NCBI GenBank assembly: GCA_963743945.1 | Contig: CAVURO010000010.1 | Location: 493,882 to 557,881 of the forward strand | Source: JACOTK01 sp963743945 | Lineage (GTDB): Bacteria; Actinomycetota; Acidimicrobiia; Acidimicrobiales; CADCSY01 | Reading direction: 5' to 3' | Length of the DNA: 64,000 nt | Part shown: piece after piece, positions 21,107-29,361 of the stretch | How positions within the stretch are numbered: the stretch's first letter is position 1 | How the letters are laid out: the number at the start of each line of letters is the position of its first letter | The notes under the pieces: generated by a model | Seen by the model: the letters and a program-made list of their open reading frames with translations, nothing else | Database searches by the model: none | What the model was told of the DNA's origin: nothing | Position numbers and translations under genes: made by a program

Positions 21107-22342
21107 CTAAATGTTCCCGGACAACAGAGGTCCCGTGAGTGTGGTGGACCCACAGTCGGCGGGAGCCAAGAAACCGAAGAGGGCGTTGCGGTTCTGCGCG
21201 GTAGAGGAACAGAACTGCGAACCCGAGCCGATGAACAGGTTCTTCAGGCCTTGGTTGCCTGGGTTGTTCACCACGTTGGAGTCAAGAACCACATACAGCG
21301 TGCGACCAAAGGTCGTATCGGCATAGAAGCTTGACGACGGGACGAGGTTGGGAGCTGTACCGGTATGGGGAAGCCCCAGGTTCGTGCCGCTACCGTTGTC
21401 CGAGATCGCGCCAAGGGCAACGTTGGTCCCCGCCATGGTGGAAGGCGAGACGTTGTTTGACTGGGCAACGAAGCTCCCCGCCGACATGCCGATGATGACC
21501 TGACATGGAGTGGCCGTGGGGCAGTTGGCGCTGTTGGTCATGGCAGCAGAGTCACCCTTGGCCTTCAGCTGGGTCCCGTTGTTCTCTTCAATGCGACCGC
21601 TGAAAGGGGTGCTGGTTGCAGCGTTGCACTCGGTTGTGGAGGTACCCTCGGCACCAGCTGTCGTACCGACCGTGGTGTCCCACTGGGCCTTCGTGCCAGA
21701 ACCGGTCTGGATGCCACAAGGAACAATCCGAACGCCACCGATGACCTGAGGGCCACTCGTGAACAGGGTTGTAAGTTGGGCACGGGTAAGCGTGGTCACC
21801 GCACCACCGCCGCTGCGGTAGTAGCCGAAGGTCAAGCCATCTCTGCCCGTGGGAACATAGGTGAGATCGGTACCAACTCCGGATGGAGGGGCCGACGAAC
21901 GGGCAAATTGGATCAGGCCGGCCACAGGCTTGCCCGTGGCACTTGCGCCACAAGACGCATTGCCCCAGTTGCCACCGTCAATGGCACGGCTGAGCATCCG
22001 ACGTCCGGCGCTGGAGCCGGCAGGGCGGTTGACGCTGACACCGGCGGTCTTGGGAGTGATGCAGGCGGTGCCAAAGGCATCCCAGGACGCGACCTGCACC
22101 GAGCCTGTGGCGACGGTGGAGGAAATGGGCAAGTAGGAAATGTTGTTGGAGTTCCCTGCCCAGGCATTGAAGATGTCCTGGGTGGTGTCAGACCCCATCC
22201 CCGAAATGGCCGTGAACTGCTTCGGGTCGGCGTTTGCGGCGGATCCGCCAATGAGGGTGGAGCCGAGTGCCAAGCCCGCAACGGCGGCCGCCATTGCACG
22301 CTTGGCACCGCGGTGCCTCGAGATACTGCGCGAAATTTGCAA
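21107..22342 (-). CDS. Secreted PstS-like substrate-binding protein
   Basis: A 411-aa periplasmic-binding-type protein with signal peptide (RAMAAAVAGLALGS... AANA) and a PstS-like pattern: FTAISGMGSDTTQDIFNAW, RSSAPPSG, LTRAQLTTLFTSGPQVIGG, and a RTLYVVLDSNVV end region. No lipobox and no C-terminal membrane helix, so it is probably released or held non-covalently. The TTG start at 22342 is preferred because AAAGGAG lies five bases upstream and the signal peptide begins there; the frame is open further upstream. A PHO-box-like repeat precedes it. Substrate inferred as phosphate from context. Confidence 0.75.
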   Translation of the reverse strand: MQISRSISRHRGAKRAMAAAVAGLALGSTLIGGSAANADPKQFTAISGMGSDTTQDIFNAWAGNSNNISYLPISSTVATGSVQVASWDAFGTACITPKTAGVSVNRPAGSSAGRRMLSRAIDGGNWGNASCGASATGKPVAGLIQFARSSAPPSGVGTDLTYVPTGRDGLTFGYYRSGGGAVTTLTRAQLTTLFTSGPQVIGGVRIVPCGIQTGSGTKAQWDTTVGTTAGAEGTSTTECNAATSTPFSGRIEENNGTQLKAKGDSAAMTNSANCPTATPCQVIIGMSAGSFVAQSNNVSPSTMAGTNVALGAISDNGSGTNLGLPHTGTAPNLVPSSSFYADTTFGRTLYVVLDSNVVNNPGNQGLKNLFIGSGSQFCSSTAQNRNALFGFLAPADCGSTTLTGPLLSGNI

Positions 22343-22421
22343 GATGACTCCTTTGATCGAAGAGACGGTGCCACTCGAACGAGGGCACAACGGGAGTATG
22401 ACAACCGCTTGTTGTTGTCCA

Positions 22422-22443
22422 GGTGGCCTCAAAGTGAAGAGTT
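22422..22443 (-). promoter_or_regulatory. PHO-box-like pair upstream of PstS-like gene
   Basis: Read on the plus strand, GGTGGC at 22422 and AGTGAA at 22433 are exactly 11 bases apart, with a weaker third unit (CCGGAA) at 22444. The spacing equals that of the PHO boxes at 38.4 kb, and the block GGTGGCCT is shared with the site at 23936. Confidence 0.5.
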
Positions 22444-22577
22444 CCGGAAAGCAAATGATCTGGCGAAAACCCCATCAAGTTGGACCTTCGAGAGCCGACA
22501 ATCCCCAGTCAGGTAGAACCCCGCACAGCAGTAGCGGGTGCAGTGTTGTGCCGGTGTGGGGTTTCGATTGCTTCGTG

Positions 22578-22624
22578 CGCGCGACCGTGCCGGCCGGTTT
22601 CAAGTCGGCCGGCACGGTCGCGCG
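22578..22624. terminator. Perfect 19-bp hairpin
   Basis: Arms 22578-22596 and 22606-22624 are perfect 19-base complements (CGCGCGACCGTGCCGGCCG) around loop GTTTCAAGT. It begins 23 bases after the minus-strand stop at 22648. No T-tract follows, as is common for GC-rich actinobacterial terminators. Confidence 0.7.
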
Positions 22625-22647
22625 ATTACCGAAGGAATTCCGGAGTT

Positions 22648-23847
22648 CTAAAGACCCCAGAGCCGACGAAAATGGAGGTGTTTGGATCCATCCGCTGTAG
22701 CGGGACGGCGGGACGGCGGGAGAGCGACACAGTGTTGTCGCTGAAACGACCAACTCACATGACGTAGAACGAACGCGCCGCGCAGATCGAAACAGATCTC
22801 ACCTTGTGGGCGCTGCGGTGGGACCGTGGTCGGTGGGACCGTGGTCGGTGGGACCGTGGTCGGTGGGACCGTGGTCGGTGGGACCGTGGTCGGTGGGACC
22901 GTGGTCGGTGGGACCGTGGTCGGTGGGACCGTGGTCGGTGGGACCGTGGTCGGTGGGACCGTGGTCGGTGGGACCGTGGTCGGTGGGACCGTGGTCGGTG
23001 GGACCGTGGTCGGTGGGACCGTGGTCGGTGGGACCGTGGTCGGTGGGACCGTGGTCGGTGGGACCGTGGTCGGTGGGACCGTGGTCGGTGGGACCGTGGT
23101 CGGTGGGACCGTGGTCGGTGGGACCGTGGTCGGTGGGACCGTGGTCGGTGGGACCGTGGTCGGTGGGACCGTGGTCGGTGGGACCGTGGTCGGCGGTGGC
23201 GTAGCGGTGCCGGCGGTCCACTTCACGCCGGTGGAATTGACGGGATCGGCATCTGCCTCGAAGACCATCCTGGTGTTCCAGTAGAGGTCGATGGGCATGG
23301 TGGGACCCGCAAGCATGCAGGCAATCCCCACGTTGTAGGCGCCGGGAGGAATATCGCCAGGCGAGAACGCCGCAAAATCGAAATTTGGGACTTCGGCAAT
23401 CAGTCCCGGCCCGTTGGCCACGTCAGCCGCGGCGGTGAACATGCTTGCATATGGTTCACTCGAACCCACGATGTACAGGGGCTGGCGGAAGGCCGCCCCC
23501 AAAGCCTGGGGAGCCGGGCCGGTGTTGTTGAAGGTCAACGTTGCCGGGTCAATCGATTCCGGCACCATGTAACTGCTCACCCTCCACCCTGCGTTGCCAT
23601 CCCCAGGACATGAGGCACCCGTTGGCAGGCTGAGGGTAAACGGCGTCACTCCCGACCCGCTTCCCAGCAGAGGACCTCCCGCGTCCGGCTCCCTGACTTC
23701 GACGCTGCCCGCGTTTGTGGGTGCAGCATCGATGAAACCTGGCGACCATGCCGCCCAAGCCGAGACTGCAAGCATCACCGCAGAGCCGGCGGCCCCCGTT
23801 CGAGCAATGAAGCGAGCAGCGCTGTTTCGGGACGAATGAGGATTCAT
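22648..23847 (-). CDS. CPGD-domain surface protein with 25-unit Pro/Thr stalk (duplicate copy, anchor lost)
   Basis: A 399-aa exported protein. ATG 23847 has TTGGAGG upstream. Signal peptide, then the CPGD/GIAC domain (SCPGDGNAGWRVSSYMVP, FSPGDIPPGAYNVGIAC), then a stalk of 25 PPTTV units encoded by a 15-bp tandem array. The N-terminal domain differs by one residue (Val/Ile) from the copy at 26449-27477. After the stalk the copies diverge: this one ends in about 55 residues of unrelated, partly basic sequence with two cysteines and no membrane helix or sorting signal. It may be released, or be a truncated non-functional duplicate. Confidence 0.7.
   Translation of the reverse strand: MNPHSSRNSAARFIARTGAAGSAVMLAVSAWAAWSPGFIDAAPTNAGSVEVREPDAGGPLLGSGSGVTPFTLSLPTGASCPGDGNAGWRVSSYMVPESIDPATLTFNNTGPAPQALGAAFRQPLYIVGSSEPYASMFTAAADVANGPGLIAEVPNFDFAAFSPGDIPPGAYNVGIACMLAGPTMPIDLYWNTRMVFEADADPVNSTGVKWTAGTATPPPTTVPPTTVPPTTVPPTTVPPTTVPPTTVPPTTVPPTTVPPTTVPPTTVPPTTVPPTTVPPTTVPPTTVPPTTVPPTTVPPTTVPPTTVPPTTVPPTTVPPTTVPPTTVPPTTVPPTTVPPTTVPPQRPQGEICFDLRGAFVLRHVSWSFQRQHCVALPPSRRPATADGSKHLHFRRLWGL
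22817..23191. repeat. 15-bp tandem array, 25 units
   Basis: GGTGGGACCGTGGTC repeats 25 times without interruption. On the minus strand it encodes PPTTV repeats of the surface protein stalk. A second array of the same unit with 11 exact units lies at 26657-26821. Confidence 0.95.
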
Positions 23848-23864
23848 TGCGGAGCCTCCAAGGC
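23192..23864. repeat. Segmental duplication, copy A
   Basis: 673 bases match 26822-27494 base for base at a constant offset of 3630, with one difference that I see (C at 23766, T at 27396). Both copies include the ribosome-binding site and N-terminal domain of a surface gene, and both abut the 15-bp array. Confidence 0.93.
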
Positions 23865-23935
23865 CTCGTGACCAGCACAAACGGGGTGGGAATATCACGA
23901 ACCCCTGGAGCATCGCGGACGTTGCTCAACCCCCG

Positions 23936-23957
23936 GGTGGCCTGAAGGTGAACAAAT
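23936..23957 (-). promoter_or_regulatory. PHO-box-like pair upstream of duplicate surface gene
   Basis: GGTGGC at 23936 and GGTGAA at 23947 (plus-strand reading) are 11 bases apart, in the 146-base gap between pstB and the surface gene. Same layout as at 22422, suggesting phosphate-regulated internal promoters. Confidence 0.5.
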
Positions 23958-23993
23958 TCAGCGACGATTTTCCTTCAGAAAGCCTGGAGTCTT

Positions 23994-25499
23994 CTACCCG
24001 AATCGGCCATTTACATAGTCGTTCGTGCGCTGATCTTGCGGGTGATCGAACATGGCTTCGGTTGGTCCGTACTCCACGATGACCCCAGGCGTTCCCTGCT
24101 CGGCAAGGAAGAACGCGCACTGGTGGGAAACTCGGGCGGCCTGTTGCATGTTGTGGGTGACGATGACGATCGTGACCTCTTCAACCAGTTCGCTGATGGT
24201 CTGTTCGATGCGCCGCGTCGACGTGGGGTCGAGTGCCGAACAGGGTTCATCCATCAGCAGGACGCGGGGCTTGATGGCCAGGGCCCGGGCGATGCACAGG
24301 CGTTGCTGTTGGCCTCCTGAAAGAGAGCCACCAGGTTGACGCAGCCGATCGCGAACCTCGTTCCAAAGGCCCGCTTTACGGAGACACGTTTCGACAACCT
24401 GGTCCTTCGCCGACGAAGTCTGCTTGGTGCCCGTGAGGCGAAACCCTGCAACGACGTTGTCGTAAATCGACATCGCCGGAAAAGGGTTCGGCTTTTGAAA
24501 CACCATGCCGATCTGGCGGCGCGCTTCGGTCAGTCGGCGCGAAGGGTCGTAGATATCGGTGCCGTCAAGCAAGACTTCACCGGCCATCGACGCGGACGGA
24601 ATCATCTCGTGCATGCGATTGAGAATTCGCAGAAAAGTTGATTTGCCACAACCCGAGGGACCGATCAGTGCAGTCACGTGGCCGGCGTGCATGTCGAGCG
24701 AAACGCGATCGAGCACTTGATGACTGCCGAACCAGGCCGAGATGTTTCGCGCATCGAGGCCTACCAAGGCGGCCGCGGGTGTGGGGCCCATGCTCGGCAT
24801 CACGATGGTCTCGTCCATTGTGGTGATTGGGCCCGGATCAAATGCCCGCTCGTTCACCGCCGTTGGGGACGCGGGTGCACCCGCCTCGACATCAGCCACC
24901 GTCGTTGTTTCAAACCACGACGCTGATGCAGTGTCGGGTTGACTCAACGTCGGTGGGGTCGACGGGGGTGACGCATCGGCTGGTTCGCTCAACAGCGGTG
25001 ATGCGGCCGGCGGCGGAGTCGACCGAAAAGATGCGTCGACCGGTGGGGACCAAGGCGCCGATGCTCCCGGTTGTTGCGCCAGACCGAGCACGGGCTTGTT
25101 GACTGGGGGCTGCGGGGTCTTTCGCTGCACGTGCAGCGCCAAGGGAAGGGTTCGTTCGAGAAGCGCCCGGAAAGCCTCGACGTCGTCGACCCGTACGGAG
25201 ACCCCCATGTCCGGCACTGCTGGTACCTCAAAAATCACCCAGGGCTCGTCGCCTCCGTGGAACACCCGAGTGATGTCGCCAAAGAGCCAAGAGCACTCAC
25301 TCGCATCCGCTGCGGCGACGATCCGATCGTCGCCCAGCCAAATGGTCGCCGGCCGAAGGGTCATCACCCGGGCGTCGATCTCGCCGGGATCGCCGGCGAT
25401 GAGTTGCACCAGCGAGCCTTCGCGAAAGAGCGAGCTCCCCTCTGATGCCCTGTTGTTTCCTGGGTCTGAACCTGAAGAAAGAGGATCGTTCATCAACAT
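23994..25499 (-). CDS. pstB: PstB phosphate ABC ATPase with ~245-residue novel N-terminal extension
   Basis: The C-terminal ~255 residues are a complete PstB: Walker [10 protein letters not shown] near residue 280, [15 protein letters not shown], signature [15 protein letters not shown], Walker [13 protein letters not shown] and the switch His in [12 protein letters not shown]. Before it lies an extra ~245 residues: a compact ~105-residue domain ([18 protein letters not shown]... [19 protein letters not shown]) and a Pro/Ser/Ala-rich linker. Usual PstB is ~250-270 aa. ATG 25499 has GGAG nine bases upstream; no in-frame start with a good site lies close to the ABC domain, so the fusion is probably real. 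Energises PstC/PstA encoded upstream in the block. Confidence 0.9.
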   Translation of the reverse strand: MLMNDPLSSGSDPGNNRASEGSSLFREGSLVQLIAGDPGEIDARVMTLRPATIWLGDDRIVAAADASECSWLFGDITRVFHGGDEPWVIFEVPAVPDMGVSVRVDDVEAFRALLERTLPLALHVQRKTPQPPVNKPVLGLAQQPGASAPWSPPVDASFRSTPPPAASPLLSEPADASPPSTPPTLSQPDTASASWFETTTVADVEAGAPASPTAVNERAFDPGPITTMDETIVMPSMGPTPAAALVGLDARNISAWFGSHQVLDRVSLDMHAGHVTALIGPSGCGKSTFLRILNRMHEMIPSASMAGEVLLDGTDIYDPSRRLTEARRQIGMVFQKPNPFPAMSIYDNVVAGFRLTGTKQTSSAKDQVVETCLRKAGLWNEVRDRLRQPGGSLSGGQQQRLCIARALAIKPRVLLMDEPCSALDPTSTRRIEQTISELVEEVTIVIVTHNMQQAARVSHQCAFFLAEQGTPGVIVEYGPTEAMFDHPQDQRTNDYVNGRFG

Positions 25500-25534
25500 G
25501 AATCACTACTCCGGCATGGTGGGCGTACAAGGTG

Positions 25535-26452
25535 TCAAAGAAGATTTGGAAGAAGCCGAGCAACTTCACCGGAGGCGGAGAGGCCAATGAGCATCATGGG
25601 CGGCAAGCCGACGACCCAAGCCTGAACCCGTCCCCAGCGATGCCACGCCCATGCCCCACCAATGAGGGTCACGATCAACGCCTGGATCCACAACGCAAGG
25701 GCCCACAAAGAACTCGTTGACGCCCCCATGATTTGCTCACTCGCCGGCAACATCGCACTGGCGATGCGGGGCCCAGAGCCTGCATCGGCCTCACCCTTTA
25801 GATCCGCGTCAACGCGGAGTACCCCAGAAGGCATGAACGGCCTTCCATCCGCCGTTACAAGCAGCAGCCGTCCTGTCCCCGATTTCAGTGGCACGGGCAC
25901 CGTGTCTCCGTCCCGGCGATGGCCAATCACCTCGTATTCGTAGGAACCCTGGCCGGTCGTCACCTTGATGACATCACCTCGCTCCAACTTGGGAAGACGA
26001 GAGAACGGCCCACCAAAAGCCGCCCTGCGACCAAGCAGGACGCTGACGCCGGGCTGGCCGGGCAACGGCGAATCGCGTCGATGACCCGGACCGACGAAGA
26101 GATTCTCCGGAGCAGTTCCTTCGACCACGACCTGGCGCAGACCGATCGATGGGATCTCGAGATAAGCAACCGGCACCCCTGACGCCAAGGCTCTGCCTTC
26201 ACCGTCGGCTGGGCCCACAGGCGCCGTTCCCTTGGCCAAATCGCCACGCAGCTTCTGGAAGGCCTTCTGCTGAGAGGCACGGCCCTGTAGTGCGCTTACC
26301 ACCACGAGCTGGAGGACCAAACACACCGAGAGCACCGCTATCAAAACAAGTGCGCCACGCAGAAGATCGAGTCGTGGCGACAGTCGAGCCGGACTGCTCG
26401 CCTTCATCTCGCCCTCGTTGGACCGCCGTGGGCTCACGGAAGAAGCGTTCAC
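25535..26452 (-). CDS. Sortase-fold membrane protein lacking catalytic His and Cys
   Basis: A 305-aa protein: N-terminal TM, a sortase-like domain (IPSIGLRQVVVEGT, FVGPGH, LPGQPG, LERGDVIKVTT) and C-terminal membrane segments (WALALWIQALIVTLIGG, GLPPMMLIGLSAS). Where sortases have GHR with catalytic His it reads LLGRRAAFGGPF; where they have TC it reads LLVTADGRPF. So both catalytic residues are replaced (by Arg and Ala) while the later Arg (VLRVD) remains. GTG 26452 overlaps the previous stop as GTGA; ATG 26407 with GAGGG is an alternative. Probably a structural or binding pseudo-enzyme for the neighbouring surface proteins. Confidence 0.78.
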   Translation of the reverse strand: MNASSVSPRRSNEGEMKASSPARLSPRLDLLRGALVLIAVLSVCLVLQLVVVSALQGRASQQKAFQKLRGDLAKGTAPVGPADGEGRALASGVPVAYLEIPSIGLRQVVVEGTAPENLFVGPGHRRDSPLPGQPGVSVLLGRRAAFGGPFSRLPKLERGDVIKVTTGQGSYEYEVIGHRRDGDTVPVPLKSGTGRLLLVTADGRPFMPSGVLRVDADLKGEADAGSGPRIASAMLPASEQIMGASTSSLWALALWIQALIVTLIGGAWAWHRWGRVQAWVVGLPPMMLIGLSASGEVARLLPNLL

Positions 26453-27477
26453 TCGATGGCCCCTCGGGTAGGGGTCGTTTGCGCCGCCCGGACCAAATGC
26501 CTGGTCAAGAGACCGCACGCTCCAAGGAGCGCGGCCCATATGGCCAGTGCACCGGAAGACGAGCCCGTATTCGGATGTTCGGTAGCCGATGACCCAACTC
26601 CATTGCCCCCGATTGGGACCGTGGAATTCGCCAGCACTGATGCGGGGACCGTGGTCGGTGGGACCGTGGTCGGTGGGACCGTGGTCGGTGGGACCGTGGT
26701 CGGTGGGACCGTGGTCGGTGGGACCGTGGTCGGTGGGACCGTGGTCGGTGGGACCGTGGTCGGTGGGACCGTGGTCGGTGGGACCGTGGTCGGTGGGACC
26801 GTGGTCGGTGGGACCGTGGTCGGCGGTGGCGTAGCGGTGCCGGCGGTCCACTTCACGCCGGTGGAATTGACGGGATCGGCATCTGCCTCGAAGACCATCC
26901 TGGTGTTCCAGTAGAGGTCGATGGGCATGGTGGGACCCGCAAGCATGCAGGCAATCCCCACGTTGTAGGCGCCGGGAGGAATATCGCCAGGCGAGAACGC
27001 CGCAAAATCGAAATTTGGGACTTCGGCAATCAGTCCCGGCCCGTTGGCCACGTCAGCCGCGGCGGTGAACATGCTTGCATATGGTTCACTCGAACCCACG
27101 ATGTACAGGGGCTGGCGGAAGGCCGCCCCCAAAGCCTGGGGAGCCGGGCCGGTGTTGTTGAAGGTCAACGTTGCCGGGTCAATCGATTCCGGCACCATGT
27201 AACTGCTCACCCTCCACCCTGCGTTGCCATCCCCAGGACATGAGGCACCCGTTGGCAGGCTGAGGGTAAACGGCGTCACTCCCGACCCGCTTCCCAGCAG
27301 AGGACCTCCCGCGTCCGGCTCCCTGACTTCGACGCTGCCCGCGTTTGTGGGTGCAGCATCGATGAAACCTGGCGACCATGCCGCCCAAGCCGAGATTGCA
27401 AGCATCACCGCAGAGCCGGCGGCCCCCGTTCGAGCAATGAAGCGAGCAGCGCTGTTTCGGGACGAATGAGGATTCAT
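26449..27477 (-). CDS. CPGD-domain surface protein with 12-unit Pro/Thr stalk and HPNTG-type anchor
   Basis: A 342-aa exported protein: signal peptide, the CPGD/GIAC domain, about 12 TTVPP units, a Ser/Gly linker and a C-terminal sorting-like signal: HPNTG, hydrophobic ALAIWAALLGACGLL and a basic tail RHLVRAA. That is the layout of sortase substrates, with His in place of Leu. ATG 27477 has TTGGAGG; an ATG at 27498 overlaps the upstream stop as ATGA. The sortase-like gene follows immediately, suggesting the two proteins interact. Confidence 0.8.
   Translation of the reverse strand: MNPHSSRNSAARFIARTGAAGSAVMLAISAWAAWSPGFIDAAPTNAGSVEVREPDAGGPLLGSGSGVTPFTLSLPTGASCPGDGNAGWRVSSYMVPESIDPATLTFNNTGPAPQALGAAFRQPLYIVGSSEPYASMFTAAADVANGPGLIAEVPNFDFAAFSPGDIPPGAYNVGIACMLAGPTMPIDLYWNTRMVFEADADPVNSTGVKWTAGTATPPPTTVPPTTVPPTTVPPTTVPPTTVPPTTVPPTTVPPTTVPPTTVPPTTVPPTTVPPTTVPASVLANSTVPIGGNGVGSSATEHPNTGSSSGALAIWAALLGACGLLTRHLVRAAQTTPTRGAIE
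26657..26821. repeat. 15-bp tandem array, 11 exact units
   Basis: Same unit as the 25-copy array (GGTGGGACCGTGGTC), with a partial twelfth unit at 26642-26656. The copy-number difference between arrays suggests slippage or unequal recombination. Confidence 0.93.
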
Positions 27478-27494
27478 TGCGGAGCCTCCAAGGC
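26822..27494. repeat. Segmental duplication, copy B
   Basis: Partner of 23192-23864 (one mismatch in 673 bases). The direct repeats bracket pstB and the sortase-like gene, so recombination between them would delete both. Confidence 0.93.
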
Positions 27495-28574
27495 TCATGG
27501 ATGTGCGGATTTCGGCACTGCACTTGAGCGCCTCAACAGGACGGCCATTCGCAAGACGACGACCAGAACAGAGACCCAGCCCAGAAGCGACCAGATCGTG
27601 GACTTCGTGCTCGACACCTCAGTCAGAATTTCCACCAACGGCGTGAAAGTGGGGTCGCCTCCACGTGTGGCCACCTCTTCCGCCTCACGCTTTGCGACCG
27701 ATTCCTCGGCCAACGACGTAGATGACGCTGACACCTTTGGCGCTGACTCGACCCCCGTCGAACCACTGCCCGCGCTTGAGACGGAAGCCGGCGAACGCCC
27801 CGGGCTGTCGAGCTGCACCGCGCTCGTGGGCGTTGTTGTTGCTTTCGCATTGTCCGGCGGCAACCCCTTGACGGCCGTTTCGGTCCCATCCCGGCCACTT
27901 GCGGGGGTTGTGGACATCGCGGTCCATTTGATGCCCACAGGGTCAGAGGGGTCGGCTTCGATAACCAACTGTGTGTCCCAGATCGACTTCACCTGAGTGG
28001 TTGAAGGCGGTCCGAGCGTGCAGGCAAGTCCAACGCGGTAGGCGCCGGGAGGAATGTCACCGGGCGAGAACACCAGGAACTTGAACGCAGGAACAGACAG
28101 GATCCATCCCGCACCGTCACGCACCTCAGCCTTTGCTGTCATCGCATTGGCATAGGAAGCCGTCGAGGTGGCATCAAAGAGTGGTTGCATGAATTTTGTA
28201 CCAACCGTTGCGGGCAGCGGCCCATTCGAACCGAACTGAAGCGCTACGGGGTCGGTCCCGGCACGAACCATGAAACTCTGCACTCGATAATTCCCTGTGG
28301 CACTGTCACCCGGACAGGCGGCGCCATGTGGCAACCCCAGGCTGAAGGCTGTGGAAGAACCACCGCTGGAGAGCAATGAGCCTGAGAGTGGGTCGCTTGT
28401 ATCGTCAGGTGTCACGATCCGGGCGGCTCCGAGCGATGGTGTATTTGCCGCTCCCAGGAACGTTGGGGCCCAAAGCACCCAATATGTCGCCGCCACGATT
28501 CCCGCCAAAACGGAAGCGACCCACGGTCGCCTCAAACGGGCGGGACGACGGGTTTCGGAATCGCCGGCCATCAC
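27495..28574 (-). CDS. CPGD-domain surface protein with Ser/Thr-rich stalk and C-terminal TM
   Basis: Third member of the local family (359 aa): N-terminal signal/TM (VLAGIVAATYWVLWAPTFLGAA), the CPGD domain (ACPGDSATGNYRVQSFMV, VFSPGDIPPGAYRVGLACTLGP, GIKWTA), a 100-residue Ser/Thr/Ala stalk and a TM helix (SLLGWVSVLVVVLRMAVLL) with basic tail. GTG 28574 overlaps the previous stop as GTGA. Two invariant Cys residues (CPGD and GLAC) could form a disulfide. No known enzyme motif. Confidence 0.75.
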   Translation of the reverse strand: MMAGDSETRRPARLRRPWVASVLAGIVAATYWVLWAPTFLGAANTPSLGAARIVTPDDTSDPLSGSLLSSGGSSTAFSLGLPHGAACPGDSATGNYRVQSFMVRAGTDPVALQFGSNGPLPATVGTKFMQPLFDATSTASYANAMTAKAEVRDGAGWILSVPAFKFLVFSPGDIPPGAYRVGLACTLGPPSTTQVKSIWDTQLVIEADPSDPVGIKWTAMSTTPASGRDGTETAVKGLPPDNAKATTTPTSAVQLDSPGRSPASVSSAGSGSTGVESAPKVSASSTSLAEESVAKREAEEVATRGGDPTFTPLVEILTEVSSTKSTIWSLLGWVSVLVVVLRMAVLLRRSSAVPKSAHP

Positions 28575-29332
28575 AACCGGCTCCCGCCATGTCCGTCTCC
28601 TTGGGGTTCATCTCCCGGGTGTGAACTGGCCGGCGGTGCTCGCCGCGCGCGAATCCTGGTAGTGAGGAGACCAATCCCCAACGCGAACAATGCAATTGCG
28701 GCAATCACAATGGCCGCCGAACGATCCTCACTTGCCGTGGTGTTATCTTCGACGCCAACGACACTCCAGTGAATCTCCGCAGGTTTATCACTTGCATCGC
28801 GTTCAATAAGTAGTTCGCCATCCCAATAGGTCATGGTTTCGTTGTGAAGTGTGCAGGCAATGCCGATCCGGTACCTGCCGGGTTTGACCATCCCTGGAGA
28901 AAACACCGACAGCGTAAATCTCGGTAGCTCATTGATGCGACCAGGCCCGCCTGGCTCTTCACCTCTGGCAGTCAAAATGTTTGCGTAGGAAGCCGTGAGC
29001 TCGTCATAGAGCCCCCACCCATGTTCGACCTCGGGCTTGACGGAGTTGTACCGCAGGGACGCTGGGTCATTCGTCGTAGGCACCATGAAGCCCTGGATGC
29101 GATAGCCGCCATCAGCACTGTCACCTGGACAGGCGGCAGCGTCTGGAAGCTTCAACGAAAACAGGGTGTTGCTACCGCCGCCGCTCATGGCTCGGTCTGA
29201 CTGCGGATGCTCGACGATGCGGACATCACCTGCGCGCAGACCGGCTGCATACGCCGGTTCGGTCACTCCCAATGCCATGAACCAGGCGATGCCCAGCACC
29301 GCCAACATGACAACAGAGGTCCGTCGGGCCAT
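28571..29332 (-). CDS. CPGD-domain surface protein, short stalk, C-terminal TM
   Basis: Fourth member (253 aa): signal peptide ending EPAYA, CPGD domain (ACPGDSADGGYRIQGFMVP, VFSPGMVKPGRYRIGIACTL), almost no stalk, then a TM helix (IVIAAIALFALGIGLL) and basic tail. ATG 29332 has GAAGGGGAAGG upstream; an ATG at 29365 overlaps the preceding stop as ATGA. The family domain is the most diverged here, lacking the ...PGDIPPGAY string but keeping both cysteines. Confidence 0.75.
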   Translation of the reverse strand: MARRTSVVMLAVLGIAWFMALGVTEPAYAAGLRAGDVRIVEHPQSDRAMSGGGSNTLFSLKLPDAAACPGDSADGGYRIQGFMVPTTNDPASLRYNSVKPEVEHGWGLYDELTASYANILTARGEEPGGPGRINELPRFTLSVFSPGMVKPGRYRIGIACTLHNETMTYWDGELLIERDASDKPAEIHWSVVGVEDNTTASEDRSAAIVIAAIALFALGIGLLTTRIRARRAPPASSHPGDEPQGDGHGGSRL

Positions 29333-29361
29333 GCTTGCCTTCCCCTTCAAGATGCTGCTGT

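Larger units (their letters stand above)
22343..22647. other. 305-base gap: promoter region plus strong hairpin
   Basis: No gene is visible. On the minus strand it holds, in order, the hairpin at 22624-22578 just after the upstream surface-gene stop, a GT-rich stretch, a PHO-box-like pair at 22443-22422, and the AAAGGAG ribosome-binding site before TTG 22342. It therefore looks like an internal terminator plus promoter. Confidence 0.55.

Noticed and set aside
22817..23191. Possible CRISPR array
   Set aside because: Units are contiguous 15-mers with no spacers and encode PPTTV in a secreted protein; it is a coding minisatellite.
26453..26851. Upstream extension of the sortase-like gene through DHGPT repeats
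   Set aside because: This is the surface-protein repeat read in a second frame; the GTGA overlap start at 26452 explains the gene better.
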